A stretch of DNA of 45,773 bases from Chloroflexota bacterium (GTDB lineage Bacteria; Chloroflexota; Anaerolineae; UBA1429), in the NCBI GenBank assembly GCA_012841405.1, contig DUUT01000185.1, positions 1 through 45,773 of the forward strand. Reading direction: 5' to 3'. Made by a program: the position numbers and the translations under genes. Shown one piece after another: positions 16,809-24,958 of this stretch. The notes beneath the pieces were generated by a model. It made no database searches. It was not told the origin of the DNA and was given only the letters and a program-made list of their open reading frames with translations. Each line of letters starts with the position of its first letter. Position 1 is the stretch's first letter.

Positions 16809-17736
16809 GACCATCGTCGAGGCCTACGAGGCCTCGGGTGGCGATCCGAACCTCCTGCGCTCTCCCAAGGTGGCCAGCCTGGTCGTCAGTGGCAACGAGG
16901 TCCTGGGCGCCAACGAGATTCCCGGCATCACCATGACGGCGGAGCAACTGCCCGATGGCGTCAAGGCGCATCTCGTCGTCGCGCCGGGCACCCGCGTAGA
17001 GTTGCCCGTGCACCTCTGCTTTGGCGTCATCCCCGCCAAAGGCATGCAGCGCATCGTCTCCTCCTTTGACATTGGGGCCGGCGCCGACGTCGCCTTTATC
17101 GCGCACTGCACCTTCCCGAACGCCACCCACGTGCAGCACATCATGGAGGGCACCATCCACGTCCGGGAGGGCGCCACCATGCGCTACACCGAGACCCATT
17201 TCCACGGCGAGACGGGCGGCGTCGAGGTGCTGCCCAAGGCGCGCATCTCCGTGGACGCCGGGGGGCGCTATTACTCGACTTTTGGCCTGAGCCGGGGCCG
17301 GGCGGGCAAGGTCGACATGGACTATACAGTCGATGTCGCCGCCGACGGCGTCGCCGAGCTGGACGCCAAGATTATGGGCTATGCGGATGACGTCATCACC
17401 GTGCGGGAGACGATTCGGCTGAACGGCGAGCGGGCCCGCGGTATGGCGAAATCCCGCATCGCCGTGCGGGATCGCGCCCACAGTGAGGTCATTGGCACCA
17501 CGGAGGGCAATGCGCCCTATACCCGCGGCCACGTGGATTGCGTCGAGATCGTGCGCGACCAGGCAACGGCCAGTGCCGTGCCCATCGTGCGCGTTACCGA
17601 CCACCGCGCTCAGGTGACCCATGAGGCCGCCATCGGCACGGTAGACAAGAAGGAGCTCGAGACCCTCATGTCGCGCGGGCTCGACGAGGATCAGGCCGTC
17701 GACGTCATCGTGCGTGGCATGCTCGGCGAAGAGTAA
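16795..17736 (+). CDS. Short SufB/SufD-family Fe-S scaffold protein
   Basis: 313 aa, much shorter than E. coli SufB (about 495) or SufD (about 420). It contains the beta-helical SufBD core: VAPGTRVELPVHLCFG, ATHVQHIMEGTIHVREGA, a FHGETGGVEVLPKARISV segment, RGRAGKVDMDYTVDVAADG, and the C-terminal TEGNAPYTRGHVDCVEIV followed by VTHEAAIGTVDKKELETLMSRGL, typical of the SufC-contact end. No second SufB/D paralogue is nearby, so the complex would be SufC2-SufB2-like with one scaffold species. The ATG at 16795 overlaps sufC. Confidence 0.88.
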   Translation: MSDFETIVEAYEASGGDPNLLRSPKVASLVVSGNEVLGANEIPGITMTAEQLPDGVKAHLVVAPGTRVELPVHLCFGVIPAKGMQRIVSSFDIGAGADVAFIAHCTFPNATHVQHIMEGTIHVREGATMRYTETHFHGETGGVEVLPKARISVDAGGRYYSTFGLSRGRAGKVDMDYTVDVAADGVAELDAKIMGYADDVITVRETIRLNGERARGMAKSRIAVRDRAHSEVIGTTEGNAPYTRGHVDCVEIVRDQATASAVPIVRVTDHRAQVTHEAAIGTVDKKELETLMSRGLDEDQAVDVIVRGMLGEE

Positions 17737-17824
17737 CGCGTCAGCCCTTTGGCACGCACCGTAACGCACGACCGCGAGCAGTAGCGGCACCACCGGTGCC
17801 ACCCACCATCGGCACGACCTGTCC

Positions 17825-17846
17825 GGGCGGGCGCCCCGGCCCGCCC
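17825..17846. repeat. GC-rich 8-bp stem-loop
   Basis: GGGCGGGC (17825-17832), loop GCCCCG, GCCCGCCC (17839-17846). It lies between the SUF pair and the phosphodiesterase gene, with no T tract. It may stabilise or attenuate the upstream mRNA. Confidence 0.45.
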
Positions 17847-17873
17847 CCCCCTACTACAGGAGACACAGCGCCC

Positions 17874-19301
17874 ATGATCCTCATCATCGTCTGGGACGGC
17901 CTACGCCCCGACATGGTCACCGCCGAACACACGCCCTACCTCGACGCCGCCGCCAAGCGGGGCGTATTCTGCCCGGCGAGCCATGCCTCCTTCCCCACGG
18001 CCACACGCATCAACGCCTCCTCCTTGGCCACCGGCTGCTATCCAGCCCGCCATGGCATCGTCGACAACGAGCTGTACATCCCCGTTGTCGACCCCACCCG
18101 CGCGACGTCGTGCGCCGATTGGAGGGCGCTTCAGCGCATGGCCGACGCCGAGGGCGGGCCGCTGCTCACCGCCCCCACCCTCGGCGAGATCCTCCGTGAC
18201 GCCGGGCTCCGCCTGGCGTGCGTGGGGTCGGGCTCTCCCGGCACCACCTACCTGACGAACTCGACCGTCGCCGGACCGGTCGTGAACTGGGCGGTGGCCT
18301 GGCCTTCGGGATTGCAGATGCGCATCAACGAGACCCATGGCGCCATGCTGCCCGAGACGTCGACCTCTGTGGAGCGCACCGATTTCGTGCTGCGCGTGCT
18401 GCTGGACGTGCTCGTGCCCGAATATCGCCCCGATGTGGTCGTGGCCTGGCTCACCGAGCCCGACCACGCGCAGCATGCGCACGGGCTGCGTTCGCCCGAG
18501 GCACTCGAGGCCCTGCGCTACCTCGATGGCGCGCTGGAGCAGTTGGTGGCCAAGCTCGAGGCGGCCGCGCCACGCGGCGCCCTGGACTGCATCCTTATCT
18601 CTGACCACGGCTTTTCCACCATCGCAGAGCCCATCGATGTGAACACCGCCCTAGTCGACGCCGGCCTCAAGGGAGCGCCCGACACGAACGACATCGTGTG
18701 CGCCTCGAACAGCCTGTACCTGAACGGCAACGCCCGCGATCGCCTTGCCGAGGTGGTCGAGTTCCTGCAATGCCAGCCGTGGATCGGCGCGGTGCTGCTG
18801 CGGGATGATCTGCTGCCCGTCGCTCCGGGCTCGATGCCCCAGAGCGCCGTGTTTGGCTATCACCCCCGCTCCGCCGAGGTGATGTACGCCAACCGTTGGT
18901 GGGATGGCGCCAATGTCTACGGGGCCCCCGGCAGCATCGTCCAGGGATCGTCCATGGCGGCAACCCATGGCTCGGCCAGCCCCTACGACATCAACAACAC
19001 GCTCATCGCCTGGGGTCCCTCCTTCAAGGAGAGCGTCGTCTCGAGCGCTCCCTGCGGCATCGTCGATATCGCGCCGACGGTGCTCCACCTGCTGGGGTTG
19101 GCCGCCGCCCCGTCGATGGAAGGGCGCGTGCTCCAAGAGATCCTGCGCGATGGCCCCGAGCCCGACAACCTGCCCGTCACCTCGTCGGCACGAGAGGCGC
19201 TGCTCCTGACGCCGGACGGCCTGCGGCGCCAGACGGCGACCTACAGCGCTGTGGCGGGGCACACCTACCTCGATCAGATTGCGCTCACCGAGCCGCACTG
19301 A
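17874..19301 (+). CDS. Alkaline phosphatase superfamily phosphodiesterase/pyrophosphatase
   Basis: 475 aa of the type I phosphodiesterase/nucleotide pyrophosphatase (NPP-like) group. Two-zinc-site motifs are Asp8 (IVWDGLRPD), the nucleophile Thr44 in FPTATRINASSLATGCYP, LTEPDHAQHAHG, LISDHGF and a late histidine in ATHGSASPYD. No signal peptide is seen, so it is likely cytoplasmic. AGGAG lies 11 bases before the ATG; the frame upstream of 17874 is non-coding in style. It is 38 bases from the S9 peptidase gene and probably in the same operon. The substrate (nucleotide, phospholipid or phosphonate ester) is not evident. Confidence 0.88.
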   Translation: MILIIVWDGLRPDMVTAEHTPYLDAAAKRGVFCPASHASFPTATRINASSLATGCYPARHGIVDNELYIPVVDPTRATSCADWRALQRMADAEGGPLLTAPTLGEILRDAGLRLACVGSGSPGTTYLTNSTVAGPVVNWAVAWPSGLQMRINETHGAMLPETSTSVERTDFVLRVLLDVLVPEYRPDVVVAWLTEPDHAQHAHGLRSPEALEALRYLDGALEQLVAKLEAAAPRGALDCILISDHGFSTIAEPIDVNTALVDAGLKGAPDTNDIVCASNSLYLNGNARDRLAEVVEFLQCQPWIGAVLLRDDLLPVAPGSMPQSAVFGYHPRSAEVMYANRWWDGANVYGAPGSIVQGSSMAATHGSASPYDINNTLIAWGPSFKESVVSSAPCGIVDIAPTVLHLLGLAAAPSMEGRVLQEILRDGPEPDNLPVTSSAREALLLTPDGLRRQTATYSAVAGHTYLDQIALTEPH

Positions 19302-19339
19302 AGGTGAGACCGCGCCGAGCACAGGAACAGGAGGCAACG

Positions 19340-21277
19340 ATGCCAAGCGATGCGGTCTGGACTCTAGAACGTCTCATCCGCTACCCCGCTGCCTTGGAGA
19401 CGGACGTCTCCCCGGACGGTTCGCGCGTCGTCTACACCGTGCGCGAGCCGGTGCTCACCGACGAGGCGTCCAAGTTCGTCACCCACCTGTACCTGACGGA
19501 CGCGCGCGGCGGCGCGCCCCTGCGCCTCACCTACGGCCAGACGCGCAATGCCATGCCCCGCTGGTCGCCCGATGGGCGCTATATCGCCTTCCTATCGGAC
19601 CGTGCCAACGGCGTACGCAACCTCCATGTCCTCTGCGCCGCGGGCGGCGAAGCCTGGCCGGTGACGGCCTGCGAGCGCGATGTGGTCCGCTTTGCCTGGT
19701 CGCCCGATGGCACCCGGCTGGCGTTCGTCATGGTGCCCCCCGAATCGGAGGAGCGCAAGGCAGCGCGCAAGGCCGGGGATGACACCATCCGCTGGGGCAT
19801 CGACTATGAGCGCGCCCACCTGTGGGTGGTGCACCTGGTGACCGGCGGCGCGCCACCGGCCACGCCCCAGAACCTGACGCCGGCCGATGACCGCCACGTG
19901 GGTAGCATCGCCTGGGTCGGTGCCGGCCGGCACCAGCCGCTGGGCATCGCCTACACCTATCAGCCCACCCCCAGTCCCGACGTGTGGTGCGAGACACGCC
20001 TGGCCATCGTCTCCCTCGGCGAGCAGCCAGAGACCCGCGACCTGGCCCGCGTGGCATCGTGGAACCCCGAGATCGCTGCCTGTGGCGACTGGGTGGCGTG
20101 CCCTACCGCCGCCGAGCCGGTGCGCTGGACGGTGAAGGAGCGCGTGATCGCCTATCCCGTGACGGGCGGCGCGCCCAAGGCGCTGGCTCCGACGCCCGAC
20201 GAGCGCCCCTACATTCTGGGCTGGTCGGCCGATGGGCAGCAGGTGCTGGTGCTCGAATCGAGCGGCATCTCCTCGGCCATCTACGCCCTGCCGCTGGACG
20301 GTGGCGCGCCCACCACACTGTGCGAGGGCGAGGGCTATGTGACGGCCGTGCGCACGAACGGCCGGGACGCCTTGAGCCTCGTCCATGAGGACGTCGATTG
20401 CCCTAATCGCGTGTGCCTGTGGCCGCCGGGCGAGCGCTCCTGGCGCGAGATAGCCTCCCCCCTCGGCGCCGACTGGCCCCTCGAGGCCACGCCCCGCACC
20501 GAGGTAATCCGCTGGCAGGCGCCCGACGGCACCGAGGTAGAGGGGCTCATCACCCTGCCGGTGGGCTATACGGCGGGCCAACGCTACCTCACTATCGTCA
20601 TGGTGCACGGCGGGCCCATGAGCCTCTATGCGCGCACCTACGTGGCCACCGCGAACATGTACCCCATCGCGGCGTTCGCCGAGCGCGGTTATGTCGTGCT
20701 GCGCGCGAACCCCCGCGGATCAGGCGGCTATGGCGCCGCCTTTCGCGCCGCCAACGTGCGCGATTGGGGCGGTGGCGATTTCGCCGATATCATGGCCGGC
20801 GTCGACGACGTCATCGCCCGCGGTATCGCCGACGCCGATCGCCTCGGGATCATGGGCTGGAGCTATGGCGGCTTTATGACGAGTTGGGCCATCACCCAAA
20901 CGACGCGCTTTCGCGCCGCCTCAGTGGGCGCTGGGGTGACGAACCTCATGAGCTTTACCGGCACCACGGACATCCCGAGCTTTGTGGCCGACTATTTTGC
21001 GGCCGAGTTCTGGGACGATCCCGAGGCCTACGCCACCCACTCGGCGCTGTTCAACGTCCGCGGTGTCTCCACCCCTACCCTCATCCAGCACGGTGAGGCC
21101 GACGAGCGCGTGCCCTTGAGCCAGAGCAAAGAGCTGTACAACGCCCTCAAGCGTCAGGGCGTCCCCGTCGAGATGGACATCTACCCGCGGCAGGGCCACG
21201 GTCCGTCGGAGCCGCGCATCATCATGGACATCATGCGGCGCAACCTCGAGTGGTTCGACCGCTGGGTAAAGGCCTAA
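19340..21277 (+). CDS. S9 family serine peptidase (prolyl oligopeptidase/acylaminoacyl-peptidase type)
   Basis: 645 aa. An N-terminal seven-bladed beta-propeller (repeated SPDG motifs at WSPDGRYIAF, WSPDGTRLAF, WSADGQQVLV) precedes an alpha/beta-hydrolase domain. The catalytic triad reads Ser508 (GWSYGGF), Asp588 (GEADERVP) and His620 (QGHGPSEP). It hydrolyses short peptides in the cytoplasm; no signal peptide is visible. The start is set by GGAGG 5 bases before the ATG. The frame extending back to 18896 overlaps the previous gene and is not real. A strong terminator follows. Confidence 0.93.
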   Translation: MPSDAVWTLERLIRYPAALETDVSPDGSRVVYTVREPVLTDEASKFVTHLYLTDARGGAPLRLTYGQTRNAMPRWSPDGRYIAFLSDRANGVRNLHVLCAAGGEAWPVTACERDVVRFAWSPDGTRLAFVMVPPESEERKAARKAGDDTIRWGIDYERAHLWVVHLVTGGAPPATPQNLTPADDRHVGSIAWVGAGRHQPLGIAYTYQPTPSPDVWCETRLAIVSLGEQPETRDLARVASWNPEIAACGDWVACPTAAEPVRWTVKERVIAYPVTGGAPKALAPTPDERPYILGWSADGQQVLVLESSGISSAIYALPLDGGAPTTLCEGEGYVTAVRTNGRDALSLVHEDVDCPNRVCLWPPGERSWREIASPLGADWPLEATPRTEVIRWQAPDGTEVEGLITLPVGYTAGQRYLTIVMVHGGPMSLYARTYVATANMYPIAAFAERGYVVLRANPRGSGGYGAAFRAANVRDWGGGDFADIMAGVDDVIARGIADADRLGIMGWSYGGFMTSWAITQTTRFRAASVGAGVTNLMSFTGTTDIPSFVADYFAAEFWDDPEAYATHSALFNVRGVSTPTLIQHGEADERVPLSQSKELYNALKRQGVPVEMDIYPRQGHGPSEPRIIMDIMRRNLEWFDRWVKA

Positions 21278-21291
21278 CAACGACGCGGCGC

Positions 21292-21327
21292 AAAAAGAGC
21301 GGGGGCCTGGCCCCCGCTCTTTTTTTC
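21292..21327. terminator. Bidirectional rho-independent terminator
   Basis: AAAAAGAGCGGGGGC pairs with GCCCCCGCTCTTTTT, leaving a loop of a few bases. The A tract on one side and T tract on the other let it serve both the S9 peptidase (+) and the convergent nitrilase (-). Confidence 0.9.
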
Positions 21328-21337
21328 CTGCTCCCAC

Positions 21338-22312
21338 TCACGCCCACTTGGGACGCGAGGCATACGCCGGTCGCAGATTGGGCGGCGCCTCGCCGGCACG
21401 GATGGCGTCCTGGAGCCGCTCGTTGCGCGCCAGGTATGCCGACAGGGGCTCCAAGGCAAACTCATCTGCCACCTGCGCCACGGTGAGGTCCTCACGCTCG
21501 CTCTCGAGGGTGAACACCCCCTCCTCGCTCCAGACGTGCACCGTCACCTCGGGGCCGTAGCGCTCCTGGATCTTTTCGATCTGCATCAGGTTGAAATCGA
21601 GGTGGAACAGTCCGATGTCCAGGTTGATGGTGCGGCACACCACCGGATCGTGCAGTCCGGTGGTCGCCAGCTCCTCCCCCATGATGCCGATGATGCGCGC
21701 ATAGTACGAGTTCACTGCCGACACCACATAGAAGTGGTTGGTCCACGCCAGCGCCGCCAGGTGCTTGCCCCCGTTATAGTCCGACGGCCAGAAGACAATC
21801 TCGGCGCCCCGCCGCTTCAGCTCTGCCCAGTCGGCGTCCCAGTTGATGTCGAAACAGATCTGCATGGCGATGAGGCCAAAATCCGTGTCGAACACCGAGA
21901 GCTCGCTCCCCGGTGTGACGCCCCGCTCCAAACTCGCAAAGGCGCCGTCGGACACCACCGGGTGCCGCTTGGAGTAGGCACCCACAATGGCGCCGCCGCG
22001 GTCGATGAGCACGGCATCGTTCGTCACGCAATCACCGCGGTCATGGAACACCGGGCAGATGACGTAGCATCCCTGCTGGCGCGCCACGCGCGCCGCCATG
22101 TCGGTGCTGGGCCCGGGGACGGGCTCCGCCACGTCGCGGACGTCATCGGTGCGGGTGCCCACCGAGGCGAATGCCTCGGGGAGGCAGACGATGTCGGGTC
22201 GTAGGGTCACAACCCGCTCCAGGAGACCACGCACGCGCTCCCGAGCGTCCTCCGTGGTCCCCGTCGACCACCGAGCCTGCGCTACCGTTGCCACACGCAC
22301 TTGGCGCGCCAC
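21338..22312 (-). CDS. Carbon-nitrogen hydrolase (nitrilase superfamily)
   Basis: 324 aa. The Glu-Lys-Cys triad is clear: Glu46 (VCLPEAFAS), Lys115 (AYSKRHPV) and Cys153 (MQICFDINW). It would hydrolyse an amide, carbamoyl or nitrile bond; the exact substrate cannot be read from the sequence. The C-terminal 60 residues extend beyond the core domain. It starts 12 bases after the stop of the aldo/keto reductase gene, so the two form an operon. Confidence 0.9.
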   Translation of the reverse strand: MARQVRVATVAQARWSTGTTEDARERVRGLLERVVTLRPDIVCLPEAFASVGTRTDDVRDVAEPVPGPSTDMAARVARQQGCYVICPVFHDRGDCVTNDAVLIDRGGAIVGAYSKRHPVVSDGAFASLERGVTPGSELSVFDTDFGLIAMQICFDINWDADWAELKRRGAEIVFWPSDYNGGKHLAALAWTNHFYVVSAVNSYYARIIGIMGEELATTGLHDPVVCRTINLDIGLFHLDFNLMQIEKIQERYGPEVTVHVWSEEGVFTLESEREDLTVAQVADEFALEPLSAYLARNERLQDAIRAGEAPPNLRPAYASRPKWA

Positions 22313-22324
22313 GGGTGATCCTCC

Positions 22325-23470
22325 TCAGAAGCTGTAGACCCCCGACGGAAACTCGGGGTTTCCGGTAAGCTTGGTATGGGCGAGGCAGAGCTTGCGCCGG
22401 ACATTGATGCCGTACGGGCACGTCGGCAGCGCGCAATCGGAAGCGAGGAGCGCCTCAACGGCCGGGGCCAGCGGCTGGTAGAGGGCCATGGCGCGCTCCT
22501 GGTTGTTGAACCAGTAGCACAGACGCTGGCGCAGGGCATAGTCGGGCGCGCTGGTGGGCCGGCCGTCGAACATCTGCTGGTCGAACTTGCCCTCCAGCTC
22601 GAACACCCGCATCACGTCGGCGTCCTCCAAACGACACCGCCCGCACTGTCGGCAGATATAGTCCCCGAGCTCTGGGGCATCACGCAGGATGGCCTCGAGT
22701 TGCGAGGCTTCGGGCGGCTGCCAGGCGCACACCGCGTCGATGTCAGCGGCCAGCATCTCGGGGCTATTAAAGCCACACGCCAGCACATCGACCTCCTGGG
22801 CCAGGGCGTAGGTGAACGCCGGGCCCACGGAGCGATGCAGGTAGCCATCGCCCAAGGGCTTCATGCCGATGATGCCCAGCCCCAACTCGCGCGCCCGCGG
22901 CGCCACCGTGTGGTAGAGCTCGGGATAGTTGCAGGGCACGAGATAGTTCACCCAGTACATCACCGCATCCAGCCGGAGCCGCTCCATGGCGGGCAGGAGC
23001 GCGAGTGGCCAATGGGTGCTGGCCGCCGTGTAGCGCACCATGCCCTGCTCCTGGGCGCGCCGGAACGCCTCCACCGCCCCACCGGGCGTGGCGAGGGCGT
23101 TGACGTCGGCATCCTCTGTCAGGCAGTGGTAGATCAGGATATCCAGGTGGTCGGTTCCCAGCGCCTCGAGGGATTCGTTCACCTCGCGCCAGGCGCCCTC
23201 TGCGTCGCGCTGGCCCGTCTTGGAGGCGAGGATGACGTCGTTGCGGCGATCACCGAGCGCTCGCCCCAGCTTGTGCTCCGAGGCCCCGGCACCATAGCTG
23301 CGTGCCGTCTCGATATAGTTCCCCCCCGCCGCCAGGTAGAGATCGACGACCGCATCGACCGTGTCCTGCCCCACCTCCACCTGGTGGAAACCTCCCAGGC
23401 CCAGTACCGAGACCTCCAGGCCCGTCTTGCCGAGGGGTCGGCGTGGAATCCGCTTGCCCATTGCACCCAT
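22325..23470 (-). CDS. Aldo/keto reductase with Cys-rich C-terminal extension
   Basis: 381 aa. NADPH-dependent TIM-barrel oxidoreductase: RPLGKTGLEVSVLGLGG, then YIETARSYG (general acid Tyr; the usual Asp is Glu), ASKTG (Lys) and LIYHCLTE (His). The C-terminal third carries CRQCGRC and later CALPTCPYGI, resembling the 4Fe-4S type of aldo/keto reductase but with the second motif far away. Met4 may be the true start. It lies 79 bases downstream of the GntR-LacI regulator gene and 12 bases upstream of the nitrilase. Confidence 0.87.
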   Translation of the reverse strand: MGAMGKRIPRRPLGKTGLEVSVLGLGGFHQVEVGQDTVDAVVDLYLAAGGNYIETARSYGAGASEHKLGRALGDRRNDVILASKTGQRDAEGAWREVNESLEALGTDHLDILIYHCLTEDADVNALATPGGAVEAFRRAQEQGMVRYTAASTHWPLALLPAMERLRLDAVMYWVNYLVPCNYPELYHTVAPRARELGLGIIGMKPLGDGYLHRSVGPAFTYALAQEVDVLACGFNSPEMLAADIDAVCAWQPPEASQLEAILRDAPELGDYICRQCGRCRLEDADVMRVFELEGKFDQQMFDGRPTSAPDYALRQRLCYWFNNQERAMALYQPLAPAVEALLASDCALPTCPYGINVRRKLCLAHTKLTGNPEFPSGVYSF

Positions 23471-23549
23471 TCTTCTCGCGTCACTCCTGTGCTAGCCGTG
23501 CTCCCCCACCCAATATCGCGCCGTGGGTACCGGGGGCTCGTCTGGCGCC

Positions 23550-24740
23550 CTACAGCAGGTGCCTCTGCTGGCTATCCCTCTCAGCCGGCGTCGAGGCCTC
23601 GACCGACGACGAGGCCGCCCCGCGGGACGGCGTGCGCGTCGCGGTGGTGTGCGACGGCACACGCCACAGCGCACTCCCGCAGGACTGCCGCATCACGATC
23701 CGGCCAGCGAAACGGGAGCTCGCCGGCTCGCGGCCCTCATGGATCGCCGTCACTGCGGCGGTGATGGCCCCGACGAGGCCGACAAGATCAAAGCGATAGG
23801 TCGTGAGGGGCGGCGTCAGGAAGGCGCTGAAATCGCGGTTGCCGAGGCCAACCACCGCCACGTCCTCCGGGCAACGCAACCCCATCGACGTCAACTGCAG
23901 AATCGCCTCCGCCGCGCGCAGGTCGGAGGTACACACCAGCGCCGAGGGCGCCTCGCGCCCCTGAAAGACGCCGTGAAAGCGCGCTGCAGGATCACCCGTC
24001 AGGCTCCCCGAAAAGACCCAGTCCATGGGGAGCTCCAGCCCCTCCTCCCACAGCGTCGAGGCAAAGCCCCAGTACCGCCGCTTCCCCTCGATCAAGGTGG
24101 GGTCATCGCCCAGGTACGCCAGCCGTCGGTGCCCCATCTGCAGGAGGTGCCGCGTAATCGTCGCCATCGCCTGGACCTCGTCCAGGGCGACGCTCGGCAG
24201 GCTCACCCCCTCTACCTCGCGCAGCAGCAGCACCACCGGCAGATCACTCCCCTGCTGCATGGCCTCGTAGCGCGCGTCCATGCCCTCGTCACGGCCAGCG
24301 ACGACCACCAGGGCGGCACACGCATCGTGGCAAGCAGCGAGGGCCAGGGCCTCATCCTCCAAGCCCCGGTCCCCGCCGGTGAGCGCCAAGCGCGCCGCAA
24401 TGCGCGAGGGCCGCAGCGCCTCGACGAGCAGACCATAGACCTGCGCTAGGAGCCAGTCCATCTGTGAGACCACCAGCACCACCTCGGCGACAGGCTCGTC
24501 CGGTGGGGGGTCTGGGTTGACGAACCACCCGAGGCCGTGGTGGCTGTACACCCGCCCGGCGAGGGCGAGCTCGCGGAGCGCGCGCCGCACCGTGATCTGG
24601 CTGACAGAGAAGAGCTCACACAGCGCACGCTCGCTGGGCAGCCGATCCCCGGGATGCCACTTTCCCGACTCGATCCCCTTCACGATACCGTCGGCCACCC
24701 GTTGGTACAGAAGTCCTAAAGCTCTGTTGCTGGTTGCCAT
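23550..24740 (-). CDS. GntR-type regulator with LacI-like sugar-binding sensor domain
   Basis: 396 aa. Residues 1-75 are a GntR winged helix (IESGKWHPGDRLPSERALCE, VSQITVRRALRELALAGRVY). From about residue 87 follows a periplasmic-binding-protein-like LacI sensor (ending in EDVAVVGLGNRDFSAFLTPPLTT), as in AraR. The last 45 residues are low complexity. It would bind a small sugar-like ligand and release DNA. Likely targets are the downstream reductase-nitrilase pair and its own promoter. Shine-Dalgarno AAAGGAG lies 13 bases upstream, rather far. Confidence 0.9.
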   Translation of the reverse strand: MATSNRALGLLYQRVADGIVKGIESGKWHPGDRLPSERALCELFSVSQITVRRALRELALAGRVYSHHGLGWFVNPDPPPDEPVAEVVLVVSQMDWLLAQVYGLLVEALRPSRIAARLALTGGDRGLEDEALALAACHDACAALVVVAGRDEGMDARYEAMQQGSDLPVVLLLREVEGVSLPSVALDEVQAMATITRHLLQMGHRRLAYLGDDPTLIEGKRRYWGFASTLWEEGLELPMDWVFSGSLTGDPAARFHGVFQGREAPSALVCTSDLRAAEAILQLTSMGLRCPEDVAVVGLGNRDFSAFLTPPLTTYRFDLVGLVGAITAAVTAIHEGREPASSRFAGRIVMRQSCGSALWRVPSHTTATRTPSRGAASSSVEASTPAERDSQQRHLL

Positions 24741-24791
24741 GTAGGCCTTGGCTCCTTTAGTGTTCGTGTGGGATCAAGATGCATTACGGGG

Positions 24792-24820
24792 ACTATAGCG
24801 GTCCCTTGGCCAGCCGTCAA
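24792..24820 (-). promoter_or_regulatory. Promoter of the GntR-LacI regulator gene
   Basis: On the minus strand TTGACG (24815-24820), 17-bp spacer, TATAGT (24792-24797). Confidence 0.7.
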
Positions 24821-24873
24821 GCCTCAGATGGGTACGATATCAAGCGACACCACAGGTTGGCGCGCACTCATGC

Positions 24874-24903
24874 CGATCCGCGGGCAGCCAAGCCCGCGGA
24901 TCG
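24874..24903. repeat. 12-bp perfect stem-loop after the GH57 gene
   Basis: CGATCCGCGGGC (24874-24885), loop AGCCAA, GCCCGCGGATCG (24892-24903). It lies 55 bases past the stop of the minus-strand PadR-GH57 gene. There is no T tract; it is probably a transcript-end hairpin. Confidence 0.6.
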
Positions 24904-24958
24904 TGTCCTCACAAAAGTCAGTGAGGGGGCCAGGCGATGGCCGCCCGGCGAGCCGGCC

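Noticed and set aside
18896-19339. Upstream extension of the S9 peptidase frame
   Set aside because: It lies inside the phosphodiesterase gene in another frame; the ATG at 19340 has an ideal ribosome-binding site.
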